NCBI GenBank assembly: GCA_017463245.1
Contig: JAFTPN010000010.1
Span: 1 to 35,010, forward strand
Source of the DNA: Clostridia bacterium
Lineage (GTDB): Bacteria; Bacillota; Clostridia; Christensenellales; Aristaeellaceae
Direction of reading: 5' to 3'
DNA length: 35,010 nt
Below, in pieces: positions 22,467 to 30,269 of the stretch. The translations under genes and the position numbers were made by a program. Every line of letters starts with the position of its first letter. Within the stretch, counting starts at the first letter, position 1. The notes under the pieces are model-generated. The model searched no databases and was not told where the DNA came from. It worked only from the letters and a program-made list of their open reading frames with translations.

Positions 22467-22616
22467 AGGCTCCCTTGTGTAAAGGGAGCTGCCCCGAAGG
22501 GGCTGAGGGATTGGTAGTCGCAGTTTTGCACTTCTGCATACGGAGTGATACAAGCAGCGCCCAATCCCTCCGTCTCGCCTTGCGGCGAGCCACCTCCCTT
22601 TACACAAGGGAGGCTC
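22467..22616. repeat. Nested palindromic element (variant family)
   Basis: The outer arms (22467-22490 and 22591-22616) are near-perfect inverses around CTCCCTTGTGTAAAGGGAG. The inner arms GAGGGATTGG (22505-22514) and CCAATCCCTC (22561-22570) are perfect inverses. The architecture resembles the CCACCTCATC elements, but with different end sequence. Confidence 0.75.
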
Positions 22617-22713
22617 AACCCCTCAGTCCCTTCGGGACAGCTCCCCTATAAAGGGGAGCCTTAGTTACTTCCCCCGCGTCGCGGCGCGACCGTATTCGCG
22701 CCGTGACCCCTGC

Positions 22714-22752
22714 AAAGGGAAAACCCATCTTCCAACAACAGAAGATGGGTTT
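22714..22752 (-). terminator. Intrinsic terminator after the 877-residue wall protein gene
   Basis: The 12-bp perfect stem AAACCCATCTTC/GAAGATGGGTTT (22721-22732 and 22741-22752) is followed on the minus strand by TCCCTTT. A second hairpin, CCAAAGGGGC/GCCCCTTTGG (22753-22775), lies between it and the stop codon. Confidence 0.75.
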
Positions 22753-22775
22753 CCAAAGGGGCGAAGCCCCTTTGG

Positions 22776-25409
22776 TCACTTGATCATGTCCTGGGTTTTG
22801 ATCCAGCCGGCGTCGATGGATTTTTGGTGGCTGGTGGCGTAGGGGCCGATGGAGGCCACCTGGGAGGCGGTGCGGGGGAAGTGGATGCACACGTGGCCGT
22901 CGAAGTCGTTATCGGTGCGGTGCTGGGGCAGGTGGGGCATGGAGTGGGTGGAAGCCATGTAGATGCTGCCATCACCAAAGACGACCCAGACTGCCTTGGG
23001 GTTCCAGGTGTTGCCGCCAAAGGCACGCTCCATTTTGGCGGTATCGGCGGCGGTGAGGGGCTCGGCATCGGCATGGGCGCCGAAGGAGAACATGTGCACC
23101 TGCCAGCTGATGCCGGTGGAGAAGTCATACACGGTGGCGTAGGGGTACTTCTTGGCCTGGGCGCGGATGCTGCTGTACCAGTTGAGGTACTGCACATTGG
23201 CCGCGGAAATGGTGGTGCTGCTGGTACTGGTGGAGGGCTTCACGGTGGTGCTGCTGCCCTGGGCGGTGATGGCGTTGGCGCTGTTCAGCGCGGCCAGGGT
23301 CTTGGCACCGGCTACGCCATCGGCGTCCAGCTTGTTGGCTTTCTGGAAGGAGATGAGCGCACGGTAGGTCTGCACGCCAAAGTCGCCGTCAGCCTTGCCG
23401 GAAAGGTAGCCCATGTCGATGAGGCGCTGCTGCATGGCCTTCACGGCGGAGTTGGCATCGCCCTTGCGCAGGGTGGTGGACTGAACCGGCGCGGCGGTGG
23501 CGCTGGGGGCAGCGGAAGAGGCGGTGGCGGAGTAGAGCTTGCTGAGGGTCTTGGCACCGGCAATGCCGTCGCGGGGCAGGCCGTTGGCCTTCTGGAAGGC
23601 GTACACCGCCTCAAAGGTGTTGCGGCCGAAATTGCCGTCGGCCTTGTCAGTCAGGTAACCCAGGTCGATGAGGCGCTGCTGCATTTCCTTTACCGCGTCG
23701 CTGACGTCGCCCTTGCGCAGGGTGGTGAAGGTGTCCACCGTACCGCCGGCAATGGCGCCGGAATAGGTCAGGGCGGTGACGCTGTACAGCTTCACCTGGG
23801 TATCATAGCCAGCCACGCCGTCCACGGAGAGGCCGTTGTTCTTCTGGAAATCCTTAATGGCGGCCACATCGTCGGCCTTGCACTTGCCGTCCACATAGGC
23901 GTTGTAGTAGCCCAGCTCGGTAAGGCGGATCTGCAGGCGGGTCACGGCCTCGCTTTGCACGCCCAGCTTGATGGTCACCACGTTATCCTTGGTGATGGGC
24001 GCGTAGGTAGTAGCCGGAGCGATGGTGGGGGCAATGGTGGGCACGGCGGTGGGCTGGGCGTTGGCGGAAACCGCGCTGTAGCTGAACAGCAGCTTGTAGG
24101 TGGCGGTGCCAGCCTCGCCATCGGCCTTGAGGCCGTTCTTGGTCTGGAAGGATTTCAGCGCGGTGACGCTGGAGGTGCCGAAGTTGCCGTCTACCTTGCC
24201 GCTCAGGTAGCCCAGATCCTTCAGGCGCTGCTGCACCAGCTTGGCATTGGTGCCGGTGGAACCCTTGCGAACCGTGGCGCTGGGAACCTGGAAGGTGGGT
24301 GCGGCAGTAGGCGCAGCGGTGGGTTCGGGGGTCGCGGTGGCGGTGGCAGAGATCGCGCCCACGCCCAGCAGCGCACTCTGGGTGTCGCTGCCGCAAATGC
24401 CGTCGGCCTTCAGGCCATTCTTCTTCTGGAAGGCCTTCACGGCGGACTGGGTGGTTTTGTCATAAATGCCGGTGATGTCCTCGGCGTAGTAGCCCAGCTC
24501 TTTCAGGCGGGTCTGCACGGTGCGAACCAGTTCGCCCCGGTTGTTCAATCGGATGATCACGCCGGAAACAGGCGCCAGGGTCTTGATCTGGGTCTTGGTG
24601 CCCTTCACATTCTTGGGCTTGCCGCTGTACAGGAAGGCCTGCAGGTTGGCATCCACAATGCCGGTGGCGGGGTAGTCGTTCTTCTGCTGGAAGGCGATGA
24701 CCGCATTCTGGGTGCCAGCGCCAAACACGCCGTCAGCATTGCCGCTGAGGAAGCCCAGCTCGATCAGCGCCTCCTGCAGGGCGGCCACATGGCTGCCGGA
24801 GGAGCCCATCTGCAGCACCAGGTAGCTGGAGGCGTTCTCCACGGGGGAGGGCGTGGCCACGGGCGCAGGGGTGGCGGTGGCCTTCACGATCTTTTTCAGG
24901 TTGAGGTAATCCTGCTTGCAGTAGCCGCTCTTGCCCTTGTAGCTCACCTTGGCAAAGGAGCCGGAGAGCTTCTCCACCGTCACGGTGGCGCCCTTGGGGA
25001 TGGAGGTCAGCTTCTGGCTGTTGATGGAGGCCTTGGCGCGCAGGTTCACCTGGTCGTTGGTGGTGGTCTCATAGGGGTAGCCGGTGGCGGTGGGTTCGGC
25101 CGTGGGGGCGGCGGTGGTCACGGCATCGCCGGAGGTCACCACATATTTCTGGATCACATAGCCGGTGCGCCCCTCGTAGCTCACCTTGTAATAATTGCCC
25201 TGGGTGCCCAGCACGGTGACGCTGTCGCCCGCCGGGATGCGATCCAGGATGGTGGACGTGGACGAGGCATTGCGCCGCAGGTTCACCTGGTCGTTGGTCA
25301 CGGTGGTGAAGGGGTAGCCCTGGGCAGCCAGCGCCACGGAGCATACCGCCACCAGCAGCACAGCCAGAAGGCTTGCCATGATTCCCTTGAACCAAACGTT
25401 CTTCCGCAT
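22776..25409 (-). CDS. Secreted protein with two SH3 domains, six peptidoglycan-binding domains and an orphan C-terminal domain
   Basis: The 877-residue protein has a signal peptide (to about 29), SH3 domains at about 35-92 and 112-172, and six PG_binding_1 repeats at about 196-262, 285-350, 378-442, 478-545, 562-628 and 645-712. The repeats share the pattern LGYLxGKxDGxFGxxTxxAxxxFQKxNG and are separated by Ala/Pro/Thr linkers. The last 140 residues (738-877) form a separate domain with AHADAEPLT (H779, D781) and NDFDGHVCIHF (H839, C841, H843). This tail occurs in other clostridial wall proteins, but I know no assigned activity; CIHF recalls, without matching, the L,D-transpeptidase HGCIR motif. 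The ATG at 25409 has a GGAGGA site. It is monocistronic, with a strong promoter and a terminator. It probably binds or remodels the wall. Confidence 0.85.
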   Translation of the reverse strand: MRKNVWFKGIMASLLAVLLVAVCSVALAAQGYPFTTVTNDQVNLRRNASSTSTILDRIPAGDSVTVLGTQGNYYKVSYEGRTGYVIQKYVVTSGDAVTTAAPTAEPTATGYPYETTTNDQVNLRAKASINSQKLTSIPKGATVTVEKLSGSFAKVSYKGKSGYCKQDYLNLKKIVKATATPAPVATPSPVENASSYLVLQMGSSGSHVAALQEALIELGFLSGNADGVFGAGTQNAVIAFQQKNDYPATGIVDANLQAFLYSGKPKNVKGTKTQIKTLAPVSGVIIRLNNRGELVRTVQTRLKELGYYAEDITGIYDKTTQSAVKAFQKKNGLKADGICGSDTQSALLGVGAISATATATPEPTAAPTAAPTFQVPSATVRKGSTGTNAKLVQQRLKDLGYLSGKVDGNFGTSSVTALKSFQTKNGLKADGEAGTATYKLLFSYSAVSANAQPTAVPTIAPTIAPATTYAPITKDNVVTIKLGVQSEAVTRLQIRLTELGYYNAYVDGKCKADDVAAIKDFQKNNGLSVDGVAGYDTQVKLYSVTALTYSGAIAGGTVDTFTTLRKGDVSDAVKEMQQRLIDLGYLTDKADGNFGRNTFEAVYAFQKANGLPRDGIAGAKTLSKLYSATASSAAPSATAAPVQSTTLRKGDANSAVKAMQQRLIDMGYLSGKADGDFGVQTYRALISFQKANKLDADGVAGAKTLAALNSANAITAQGSSTTVKPSTSTSSTTISAANVQYLNWYSSIRAQAKKYPYATVYDFSTGISWQVHMFSFGAHADAEPLTAADTAKMERAFGGNTWNPKAVWVVFGDGSIYMASTHSMPHLPQHRTDNDFDGHVCIHFPRTASQVASIGPYATSHQKSIDAGWIKTQDMIK

Positions 25410-25487
25410 TTGATATTCCTCCGAAGCCATAAAGTGGTCAATGGGCAAAATGCCCATGGATAGACTTTGCATAGTTTACCATGTTTT

Positions 25488-25516
25488 ATTGTAAGGCGCT
25501 GGGAGAGAAATGTCAA
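25488..25516 (-). promoter_or_regulatory. Sigma-A promoter of the wall protein gene
   Basis: TTGACA (25511-25516) and TACAAT (25488-25493) lie on the minus strand with a 17-base spacer. The leader to the ATG is about 70 bases. Confidence 0.88.
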
Positions 25517-25582
25517 CAGAATTTTTCATAATTTTGTAACAGATTTTAGAATTTTGCAAAATTTCCTGTCGAAGCATTGGGA

Positions 25583-25611
25583 TTGACACCCGCCCCCGGA
25601 TGTGGTATAAC
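25583..25611 (+). promoter_or_regulatory. Sigma-A promoter of the pnuC-type gene
   Basis: TTGACA (25583-25588) and TATAAC (25606-25611) have a 17-base spacer. It predicts a leader of about 105 bases. Confidence 0.88.
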
Positions 25612-25617
25612 CATATC

Positions 25618-25710
25618 AGCTGCCACCGGGTAGCAAAAATGCTGAATGCATTCGTTTGCGCATCGTTAGGTCTTTGAAGATGTGCAAGGCGGATGCTGTT
25701 TTTTGTTTCA
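25618..25710 (+). promoter_or_regulatory. Leader of the pnuC-type gene with intrinsic terminator (attenuator or riboswitch candidate)
   Basis: A stem of about 17 pairs with one bulge and some G-U pairs forms between 25648-25664 (GCATTCGTTTGCGCATC) and 25679-25696 (GATGTGCAAGGCGGATGC). It is followed by TGTTTTTTG (25697-25705), and the AGGAGG site comes only five bases later. Upstream, GCTGCC/GGTAGC (about 25619-25634) and AGCA/TGCT can form small competing hairpins that reach toward the terminator's left arm. I do not recognise a known riboswitch class. Confidence 0.7.
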
Positions 25711-25722
25711 GGAGGAATGACC

Positions 25723-26400
25723 ATGCGCAATCCCTTTCGTGACCTGACCCGCGGCGAGCGCCGCCTGTGGCTTTGCTCGGTGGCGGTGGTGGCGCTGTCC
25801 TTTGCCCTGTCCGGGGGCGACTGGCTCAGCGGCATGGCCTCGCTGATCGGCGTTACGGCGCTGATCTTCGTGGCCAAGGGCTATGTGCTGGGGCAGGTGC
25901 TCACGGTGGTGTTCTCCGTTTTTTACGGGGCGATCTCCTTTCTTTTCCAATATTATGGGGAAATGATCACCTACCTGTGCATGACCACCCCCATCGCGCT
26001 GATGTCCGTGGTCTCCTGGCTGCGCCACCCCTACCAGGGCTCCAGGGAGGTGGCCGTGCAGGATGTAAGCCGCCGCCAGGTGAGTGTGATGCTGGTGTGG
26101 TCTGCCCTGGTTACCGCTGCGTTCTACTTCATTCTGCGGGCGCTGAACAACGCCAGTCTGCTTATCAGCACGGTGTCCATCACCACCAGCTTCCTGGCAT
26201 CCTACCTCACCTTTCTGCGCAGCCCCTATTACGCCCTGGCCTACGCCGCCAACGACGTGGTGCTGATCATCCTGTGGGTGCTGGCCGCCATGGAGGATGT
26301 CACCTGCCTGCCCATGGTGCTGTGCTTTGTGATGTTCCTGGTCAACGACCTCTACGGCTTTGTGAACTGGCAGCGGATGCGGAAGCGCCAGCAAGCATAA
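25723..26400 (+). CDS. PnuC-family vitamin/nucleoside transporter
   Basis: The 225-residue polytopic membrane protein fits the PnuC family, facilitators of nicotinamide riboside; relatives carry thiamine or riboflavin. It has about seven hydrophobic segments, starting with LWLCSVAVVALSFAL. Aromatic/Asn signatures typical of the family appear near the end: SPYYALAYAANDVVLIILWV and FLVNDLYGFVNW. The ATG at 25723 is seven bases after GGAGG; an ATG six bases earlier is too close to the site. Expression appears to depend on the terminator in its leader. It is transcribed alone, ending in the terminator at 26406-26436. A substrate related to NAD, thiamine or riboflavin is inferred; I do not give a gene name because the ligand is uncertain. 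Confidence 0.85.
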   Translation: MRNPFRDLTRGERRLWLCSVAVVALSFALSGGDWLSGMASLIGVTALIFVAKGYVLGQVLTVVFSVFYGAISFLFQYYGEMITYLCMTTPIALMSVVSWLRHPYQGSREVAVQDVSRRQVSVMLVWSALVTAAFYFILRALNNASLLISTVSITTSFLASYLTFLRSPYYALAYAANDVVLIILWVLAAMEDVTCLPMVLCFVMFLVNDLYGFVNWQRMRKRQQA

Positions 26401-26405
26401 ACAGA

Positions 26406-26436
26406 AAGACCCCGGCCATTGCCGAGGTCTTGTTTT
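26406..26436. terminator. Bidirectional terminator between pnuC-type and amidohydrolase genes
   Basis: The arms AAGACC(C)CGGC and GCCGAGGTCTT (26406-26431) with a small internal mismatch are followed by GTTTT on the plus strand. An AGAAA stretch on the other side provides weaker T residues for the minus strand. Confidence 0.8.
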
Positions 26437-28036
26437 ATGCCTGATAGACCATTTTGCCGCCCAGCCAGGTCTGCCGGGGTGCAATGCTGCCGATCTTGTC
26501 CGGGGCCACGGCGAAGGGGTCGCCGTCCAGCACGGTGAAATCCGCCAGGTGACCGGGGGCAATGCGCCCCTTTTCGTGTTCCTCAAAGGAGGCGTGGGCG
26601 CTCTCGATGGTATAGGAGCGCAGGGCTTCTTCCACGGTCATGGCTTCCTCCGGGCGATAGGGGCCTTTGCCGGAGAGGGTGCAGCGGGTCACCGCGCATT
26701 GGATGCCCCGCAGCGCGATGGGCATTTCCACCGGGCAATCGGTGCCGTTGGAAACGTGGAGCCCCATGGCCTTCAGGCTGTGGAAGGCATAGCTGCTGGC
26801 CGCCAGCGTCGCGCCCACACGGCTTTCTACAATATTGATATCATAGTCCAGGAAGATGGACTGCACGTAGGCGTGGAGCTGCATCTCCTGCATGCGGCGC
26901 AGCTGGTCGGGGCGGGTGATCTGCACATGCACCACGCCGCTGCGGTGATCCCCACGGGGGCAGGCGGCGAAGGCCTTTTCGTAGGCGTTCAGCACCCGGT
27001 CGAGGATGCCGTCGCCAATGGCGTGGATGGCCACCTGCATGCCGCTGGCGTGCGCCAGGGCGATCATGTCGTCAAACTGCTGCTGGGTGTAGATGGCCAG
27101 GCCGTGCTGGTCGGGGGCGTCGGCATAGCCGTCCCGCAGGAAGGCCGTCCGTGCGCCCAGGGAGCCGTCCCCCAACAGCTTCAGGGGGCCGATGCGGAAC
27201 ATTTCGCCGCCCCAGCCGGTGTTGTAGCCTTTGGCCAGGAACTCCCGCAGGCCGTCCAGGGTGGGCAGCTGCGCCTGCTGGTACACCCGCACGGTGAGGC
27301 CGCCCTCCTGCTGCAATTCCTGATAGGCCGCCAGCACTTCCTCGTAGTCCACGTTTTCAAAGGTGCACAGGTCGTCGCTCTGGCAGGAGGTGACGCCGAA
27401 GCTGTTCAGAGCAGCGGAGGCGGTGCGGAGCATGGCCTTCAGTTCCTCTCTGGTGGGCGCAGGCAATCGGGTGTACACCAGGGACATGGCGCTGTCCTCA
27501 AACAGTCCGGCGGACAGGTCATAATGCCCGCCATCGGGCTGGGGCGCAGCGTCTGTCAGGCCAAGCACCTCGATGGCCTTGCTGTTCACCACCAGGCAAT
27601 GCCCGCAGCACCGCACGATGCAGATGGGATGCTCCCCACTCACCGCGTCCAGATCGGCGCGGGTGGGCAGGCCGTGGCCATCGGTGAAGTAATCCTGGTT
27701 CCAGCCCCGGCCACGCACCCAGCTGCCGGGGGCGATGTGCTGCTCCGCGATGAAGCTGCGCAGGCCATCCTGCAAATCAAGGATGGAGGCGGTGTGCTGC
27801 ATCAGGTCGCAGCAGGTCATGGCGTAGCCGTAGTTCAGCAGGTGCATATGGGAATCGTTGAACCCGGCGCACACGAACTGCCCCGCCAGGTCGGTGAGGG
27901 TATCCCCTTCCCGGCGCAGGGCGAGGATATCCTCGTCGCTGCCCACGGCAACAAAGCGGTCGCCCTCAACAGCGAAGGCGGTTTGCAGGGGCATCTCTCC
28001 GGTGAACACCTGGCCGCCGATGAATAATTGTTTCAT
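26435..28036 (-). CDS. YtcJ-like amidohydrolase (metal-dependent hydrolase family 3)
   Basis: The 533-residue cytoplasmic protein matches the YtcJ/AepA group of amidohydrolases. The metal-binding motif DSHMHLLNYG has H63 and H65; further elements are WVRGRGWNQDYF near 106-117, KLLGDGSLGARTA in the middle, VAIHAIGD, and NGTDCPVE with a candidate catalytic Asp near residue 440. The C-terminus (HLADFTVLDGDPF) is the typical closing beta-sandwich. The substrate is unknown for most of the family. The ATG at 28036 lies one base after the TAA of cinA, with the GGAGCG site inside the cinA 3' end, so translation is probably coupled. Why this gene is linked to cinA is not clear. Confidence 0.88.
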   Translation of the reverse strand: MKQLFIGGQVFTGEMPLQTAFAVEGDRFVAVGSDEDILALRREGDTLTDLAGQFVCAGFNDSHMHLLNYGYAMTCCDLMQHTASILDLQDGLRSFIAEQHIAPGSWVRGRGWNQDYFTDGHGLPTRADLDAVSGEHPICIVRCCGHCLVVNSKAIEVLGLTDAAPQPDGGHYDLSAGLFEDSAMSLVYTRLPAPTREELKAMLRTASAALNSFGVTSCQSDDLCTFENVDYEEVLAAYQELQQEGGLTVRVYQQAQLPTLDGLREFLAKGYNTGWGGEMFRIGPLKLLGDGSLGARTAFLRDGYADAPDQHGLAIYTQQQFDDMIALAHASGMQVAIHAIGDGILDRVLNAYEKAFAACPRGDHRSGVVHVQITRPDQLRRMQEMQLHAYVQSIFLDYDINIVESRVGATLAASSYAFHSLKAMGLHVSNGTDCPVEMPIALRGIQCAVTRCTLSGKGPYRPEEAMTVEEALRSYTIESAHASFEEHEKGRIAPGHLADFTVLDGDPFAVAPDKIGSIAPRQTWLGGKMVYQA

Positions 28037-28037
28037 A

Positions 28038-29282
28038 TTATATACGCTCCGCTTCGATGCGCACGGCGTTCATGGCGTGCTTCATGGTCAGGGTGCGGAT
28101 GCGCATCCTGTCGCCCACCAGGCGCAGGGGAAGCACACGGGTGTGCTCCGTAGTGGAAATGCCCACGAAAACCGTACCCACCGGCTTCTCTGGGGTGCCG
28201 CCATCGGGGCCGGCCAGCCCGGTGGCGCTGATGGCAATGTCCGTACCCAGGCGCTTGCGGGCGCCCTCGGCCATGGCATAGGCCACCTCGGCGCTGACTA
28301 CGTCGTGCTTCTCGATCAGCTCCGCAGGCACGTCCACCAGCATGGTCTTCGATACGGTCTGGTAGGTCACAAAGCCGCCCTTCACCACCGCGGAGGCACC
28401 GGGGATCTCCACCATAGAGGAGGCCATCAGGCCGCCGGTGAGGCTCTCTGCGGTGGCAATGGTCCAGCCGCGGCGCTTCAGGGCTTCCACGGCACAGCGG
28501 GCCAGGGAGCCGGTGTCGTCCTCTTCGATGGCGTAGATCACCTCGCCCAGGCGCTTTTGCACCTCGCCGATCAGGGGCAGCAGCAGCGCCTTGGCCTGGG
28601 CAGCGTCATCGGCACAGGCGGTGGCGCGGAGCATCACCTCGCCCGTGGAGCAGTAGGGCGACAGGGTGGGGTTGCCGCCCATCTCCAGGTCGGAGAGCAG
28701 CTCGTCCACCTGGGATTCACCCATGCCGAAAATGCGGATGTATCGGCTCACCATCACCTTGCCGGAGCGCTTTTGCAGCCAGGGCTCGGCCTGGTCGATC
28801 CACATGGGCTGCAGCTCGTTGGGCGGGCCGGGCAGGTGGATGACCACCTTGCCCTCGCCCATGGGGACGATGGCGCCCGGCGCGGTGCCGTTGGGGTTGG
28901 GCAGCAGGGTGGTGTCCGGGGTGAACATGGCCTGGGAGAGGTTGTTTTCCGTCATGGGGCGGCCGTAGCGCTGGAAGCGGGCGCGGATGGCCTCTTCCGC
29001 CTCCGGGAACAGCACCAGCTCCTTGCCCGCCACCTTGGCGGCCACACGCTTGGTGATGTCGTCCACCGTGGGGCCAAGGCCGCCGGAGGTGATCACCACA
29101 TCCGCCCGGCTCAGCGCCAGGCGATAGGCGTCCTCCAGGCGCTGGGCATTGTCGCCCACCACGGTTTGGTGATATTGGCTCACCCCCAGGGCGCTGAGCC
29201 GCCGGGAGAGAAACTGCGCATTGGTGTTCAGCACCTGCCCCATCAGCAGCTCGGTGCCGATGCAGAGAATTTCGGCAATCAT
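28038..29282 (-). CDS. cinA: CinA family protein (competence/damage-inducible; NMN deamidase-type C-terminal domain)
   Basis: The 414-residue protein has both canonical domains: an N-terminal molybdopterin-binding-like domain (IGTELLMGQ, SGGLGPTVDD at 66-75, LPGPPNE at about 150-156) and a C-terminal PncC-like domain with the conserved TAESLTGG (277-284), GGFVTY and SATGLAGPDGG motifs. Known members cleave ADP-ribose and/or deamidate NMN, salvaging pyridine nucleotides; in competent bacteria cinA is also induced with recA. The ATG at 29282 follows AGAAGG. It is the first gene of a unit with the YtcJ-like gene. The PnuC-type transporter just beyond that gene would fit a shared NAD-salvage theme, though it is on the other strand. 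Confidence 0.94.
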   Translation of the reverse strand: MIAEILCIGTELLMGQVLNTNAQFLSRRLSALGVSQYHQTVVGDNAQRLEDAYRLALSRADVVITSGGLGPTVDDITKRVAAKVAGKELVLFPEAEEAIRARFQRYGRPMTENNLSQAMFTPDTTLLPNPNGTAPGAIVPMGEGKVVIHLPGPPNELQPMWIDQAEPWLQKRSGKVMVSRYIRIFGMGESQVDELLSDLEMGGNPTLSPYCSTGEVMLRATACADDAAQAKALLLPLIGEVQKRLGEVIYAIEEDDTGSLARCAVEALKRRGWTIATAESLTGGLMASSMVEIPGASAVVKGGFVTYQTVSKTMLVDVPAELIEKHDVVSAEVAYAMAEGARKRLGTDIAISATGLAGPDGGTPEKPVGTVFVGISTTEHTRVLPLRLVGDRMRIRTLTMKHAMNAVRIEAERI

Positions 29283-29381
29283 TGCAAAAGCCTTCTTTCA
29301 CATGGAGTGCTATTATGATACCATTTTTTTGCCCATTGTGCTATACTATGATGCAAAGGAATGTTCAAGGAGGTTATTCAT

Positions 29382-29996
29382 ATGAAGGTACTGATGCTCA
29401 ACGGCAGCCCCAAGGCACAGGGCAACACCGCCCGCGCCCTGCGTGAAATGGAAAGCATCTTCGCCCAGGAGGGCATTGAGGCGGAGATCGTCCATGTGGG
29501 CAACAAGGACATCCGCAGCTGCATCGCCTGCGGGCAATGCGGCAAGCTGGGCAAGTGCGTGTTTGACGACATCGTGAATGAGCTGGCGGTGAAGCTGCAA
29601 GCCGCCGACGGTCTGGTGGTGGGCAGCCCGGTGTATTATGCCTCGGCCAATGCCACCCTGGTGGCGGCGCTGACCCGCCTGTTTTACTCCAACCACGCCG
29701 ACCTGCGCATGAAGGTGGGTGCCAGCGTGGTGATCGCCCGCCGGGGCGGCTGCTCGGCCACGTTTGACGAATTGAACAAGTTCTTCACCATCAGCGGGAT
29801 GCCCGTGGCCTCCAGCCAGTACTGGAACTCTGTCCACGGCGGCGCGCCCGGCGAGGCGGAGCAGGACGCGGAGGGTTTGCAGACCATGCGCACCCTGGCG
29901 CGGAACATGGCCTTCCTGATGAAGAGCATTGCTCTGGGCAAGGAGAAATATGGTTTGCCGGAGCAGGAGAGGCACTTGTGGACGAATTTCATCTGA
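29382..29996 (+). CDS. Flavodoxin-fold NAD(P)H-dependent reductase with iron-sulfur-like cysteines
   Basis: The 204-residue protein begins MKVLMLNGSPKAQGNTARAL, the FMN phosphate-binding loop of the NADPH-dependent FMN reductase family. It has SPVYYASANATL in the FMN ring region and a cysteine cluster CIACGQCGKLGKC at about 50-62. The cysteines resemble those in iron-sulfur flavoproteins, although spacing should be compared before assuming a cluster. It probably carries electrons or detoxifies quinones or oxidants; the substrate is unknown. The ATG at 29382 follows AAGGAGG at normal spacing. It is monocistronic, with a terminator shared with the XRE gene. A TATACT -10 lies upstream at about 29342, with a weak -35. 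Confidence 0.9.
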   Translation: MKVLMLNGSPKAQGNTARALREMESIFAQEGIEAEIVHVGNKDIRSCIACGQCGKLGKCVFDDIVNELAVKLQAADGLVVGSPVYYASANATLVAALTRLFYSNHADLRMKVGASVVIARRGGCSATFDELNKFFTISGMPVASSQYWNSVHGGAPGEAEQDAEGLQTMRTLARNMAFLMKSIALGKEKYGLPEQERHLWTNFI

Positions 29997-30000
29997 TGCA

Positions 30001-30027
30001 AAAAAAGCAGTCGTGTGACTGCTTTTT
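30001..30027. terminator. Bidirectional terminator between flavoprotein and XRE genes
   Basis: The arms GCAGTC/GACTGC (30007-30012, 30017-30022) with a GTGT loop are flanked by six A residues on the left and five T residues on the right. It therefore works in both directions. Confidence 0.9.
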
Positions 30028-30269
30028 CATTGCTCATTTTTCTTGCTGATTTCTGATTCAATTAATGCAAGCAAATCGCTCAAAGGCATTCCCAGCGCCT
30101 CTGCGATGCGCCAAAGCGTATCTACATTTGGGTTCTTGGTGCCATTTTCGATCATGGCCAGGTGGCTGCGGGAAATACAGGCAAAACCACTTAAAACTTC
30201 CTGGGAAACGCCGCGCTTTTTGCGAAGTTCCCGAATGACCGTCCCGGTGATTTCATTATCATATTTCAT
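30027..30269 (-). CDS. Small XRE-family DNA-binding protein
   Basis: The 80-residue protein is essentially one Cro/CI-type helix-turn-helix: VIRELRKKRGVSQEVLSGFACISRSHLAMIENGTKNPNVDTLWRIAEALG in two stretches, with the standard five-helix pattern. There is no effector domain, so it would sense through dimerisation or a partner. The ATG at 30269 follows GGAGG, but both lie in a 10-bp hairpin (30263-30288) that could hide them. It diverges from the Cys-rich protein gene, and an inverted repeat overlapping both -35 boxes is a likely binding site. The longer frame to 30332 has no ribosome binding site and would start inside the promoter. Confidence 0.9.
   Translation of the reverse strand: MKYDNEITGTVIRELRKKRGVSQEVLSGFACISRSHLAMIENGTKNPNVDTLWRIAEALGMPLSDLLALIESEISKKNEQ

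Larger units (their letters stand above)
22402..22775. repeat. 374-base gene-free region filled with repeats and hairpins
   Basis: From left to right: the aroB ribosome binding site and heptad arm (22416-22443); a nested palindrome whose outer arms share CTCCCTTGTGTAAAGGGAG (about 22467-22616); a CCCCTCAGTCCCTTCGGGAC segment of the CCACCTCATC family; a CGTCGCGGCGCGAC element (22671-22711); and a terminator with a neighbouring hairpin (22721-22775). No supported coding frame or clear aroB promoter was found. Confidence 0.8.
25410..25722. other. 313-base divergent intergenic region
   Basis: It holds the leader and promoter of the wall protein gene (minus; a small ATGGGCA/TGCCCAT hairpin lies in the leader at 25440-25456), an AT-rich stretch (about 25517-25565), and the promoter and attenuator-like leader of the pnuC-type gene (plus). 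No small gene is supported. Confidence 0.8.

Noticed and set aside
23100-23198. L,D-transpeptidase (YkuD) domain at the C-terminus of the wall protein
   Set aside because: The CIHF motif is not the HxxxSHGCxR motif; the active arginine and serine-histidine pattern are missing. It is reported as an orphan domain instead.
7510-25614. Shared ACCATATCA motif as a regulon signal (7519, 13736, 25610)
   Set aside because: Two of the three are simply the complement of extended -10 elements (TGATATGGT), and the third is adjacent to a -10. Promoter sequence alone explains them.
25618-25700. TPP or preQ1 riboswitch in the pnuC-type leader
   Set aside because: The conserved TPP CTGAGA core and the preQ1 loop/A-rich tail are not present. 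The leader is kept as an unclassified attenuator.
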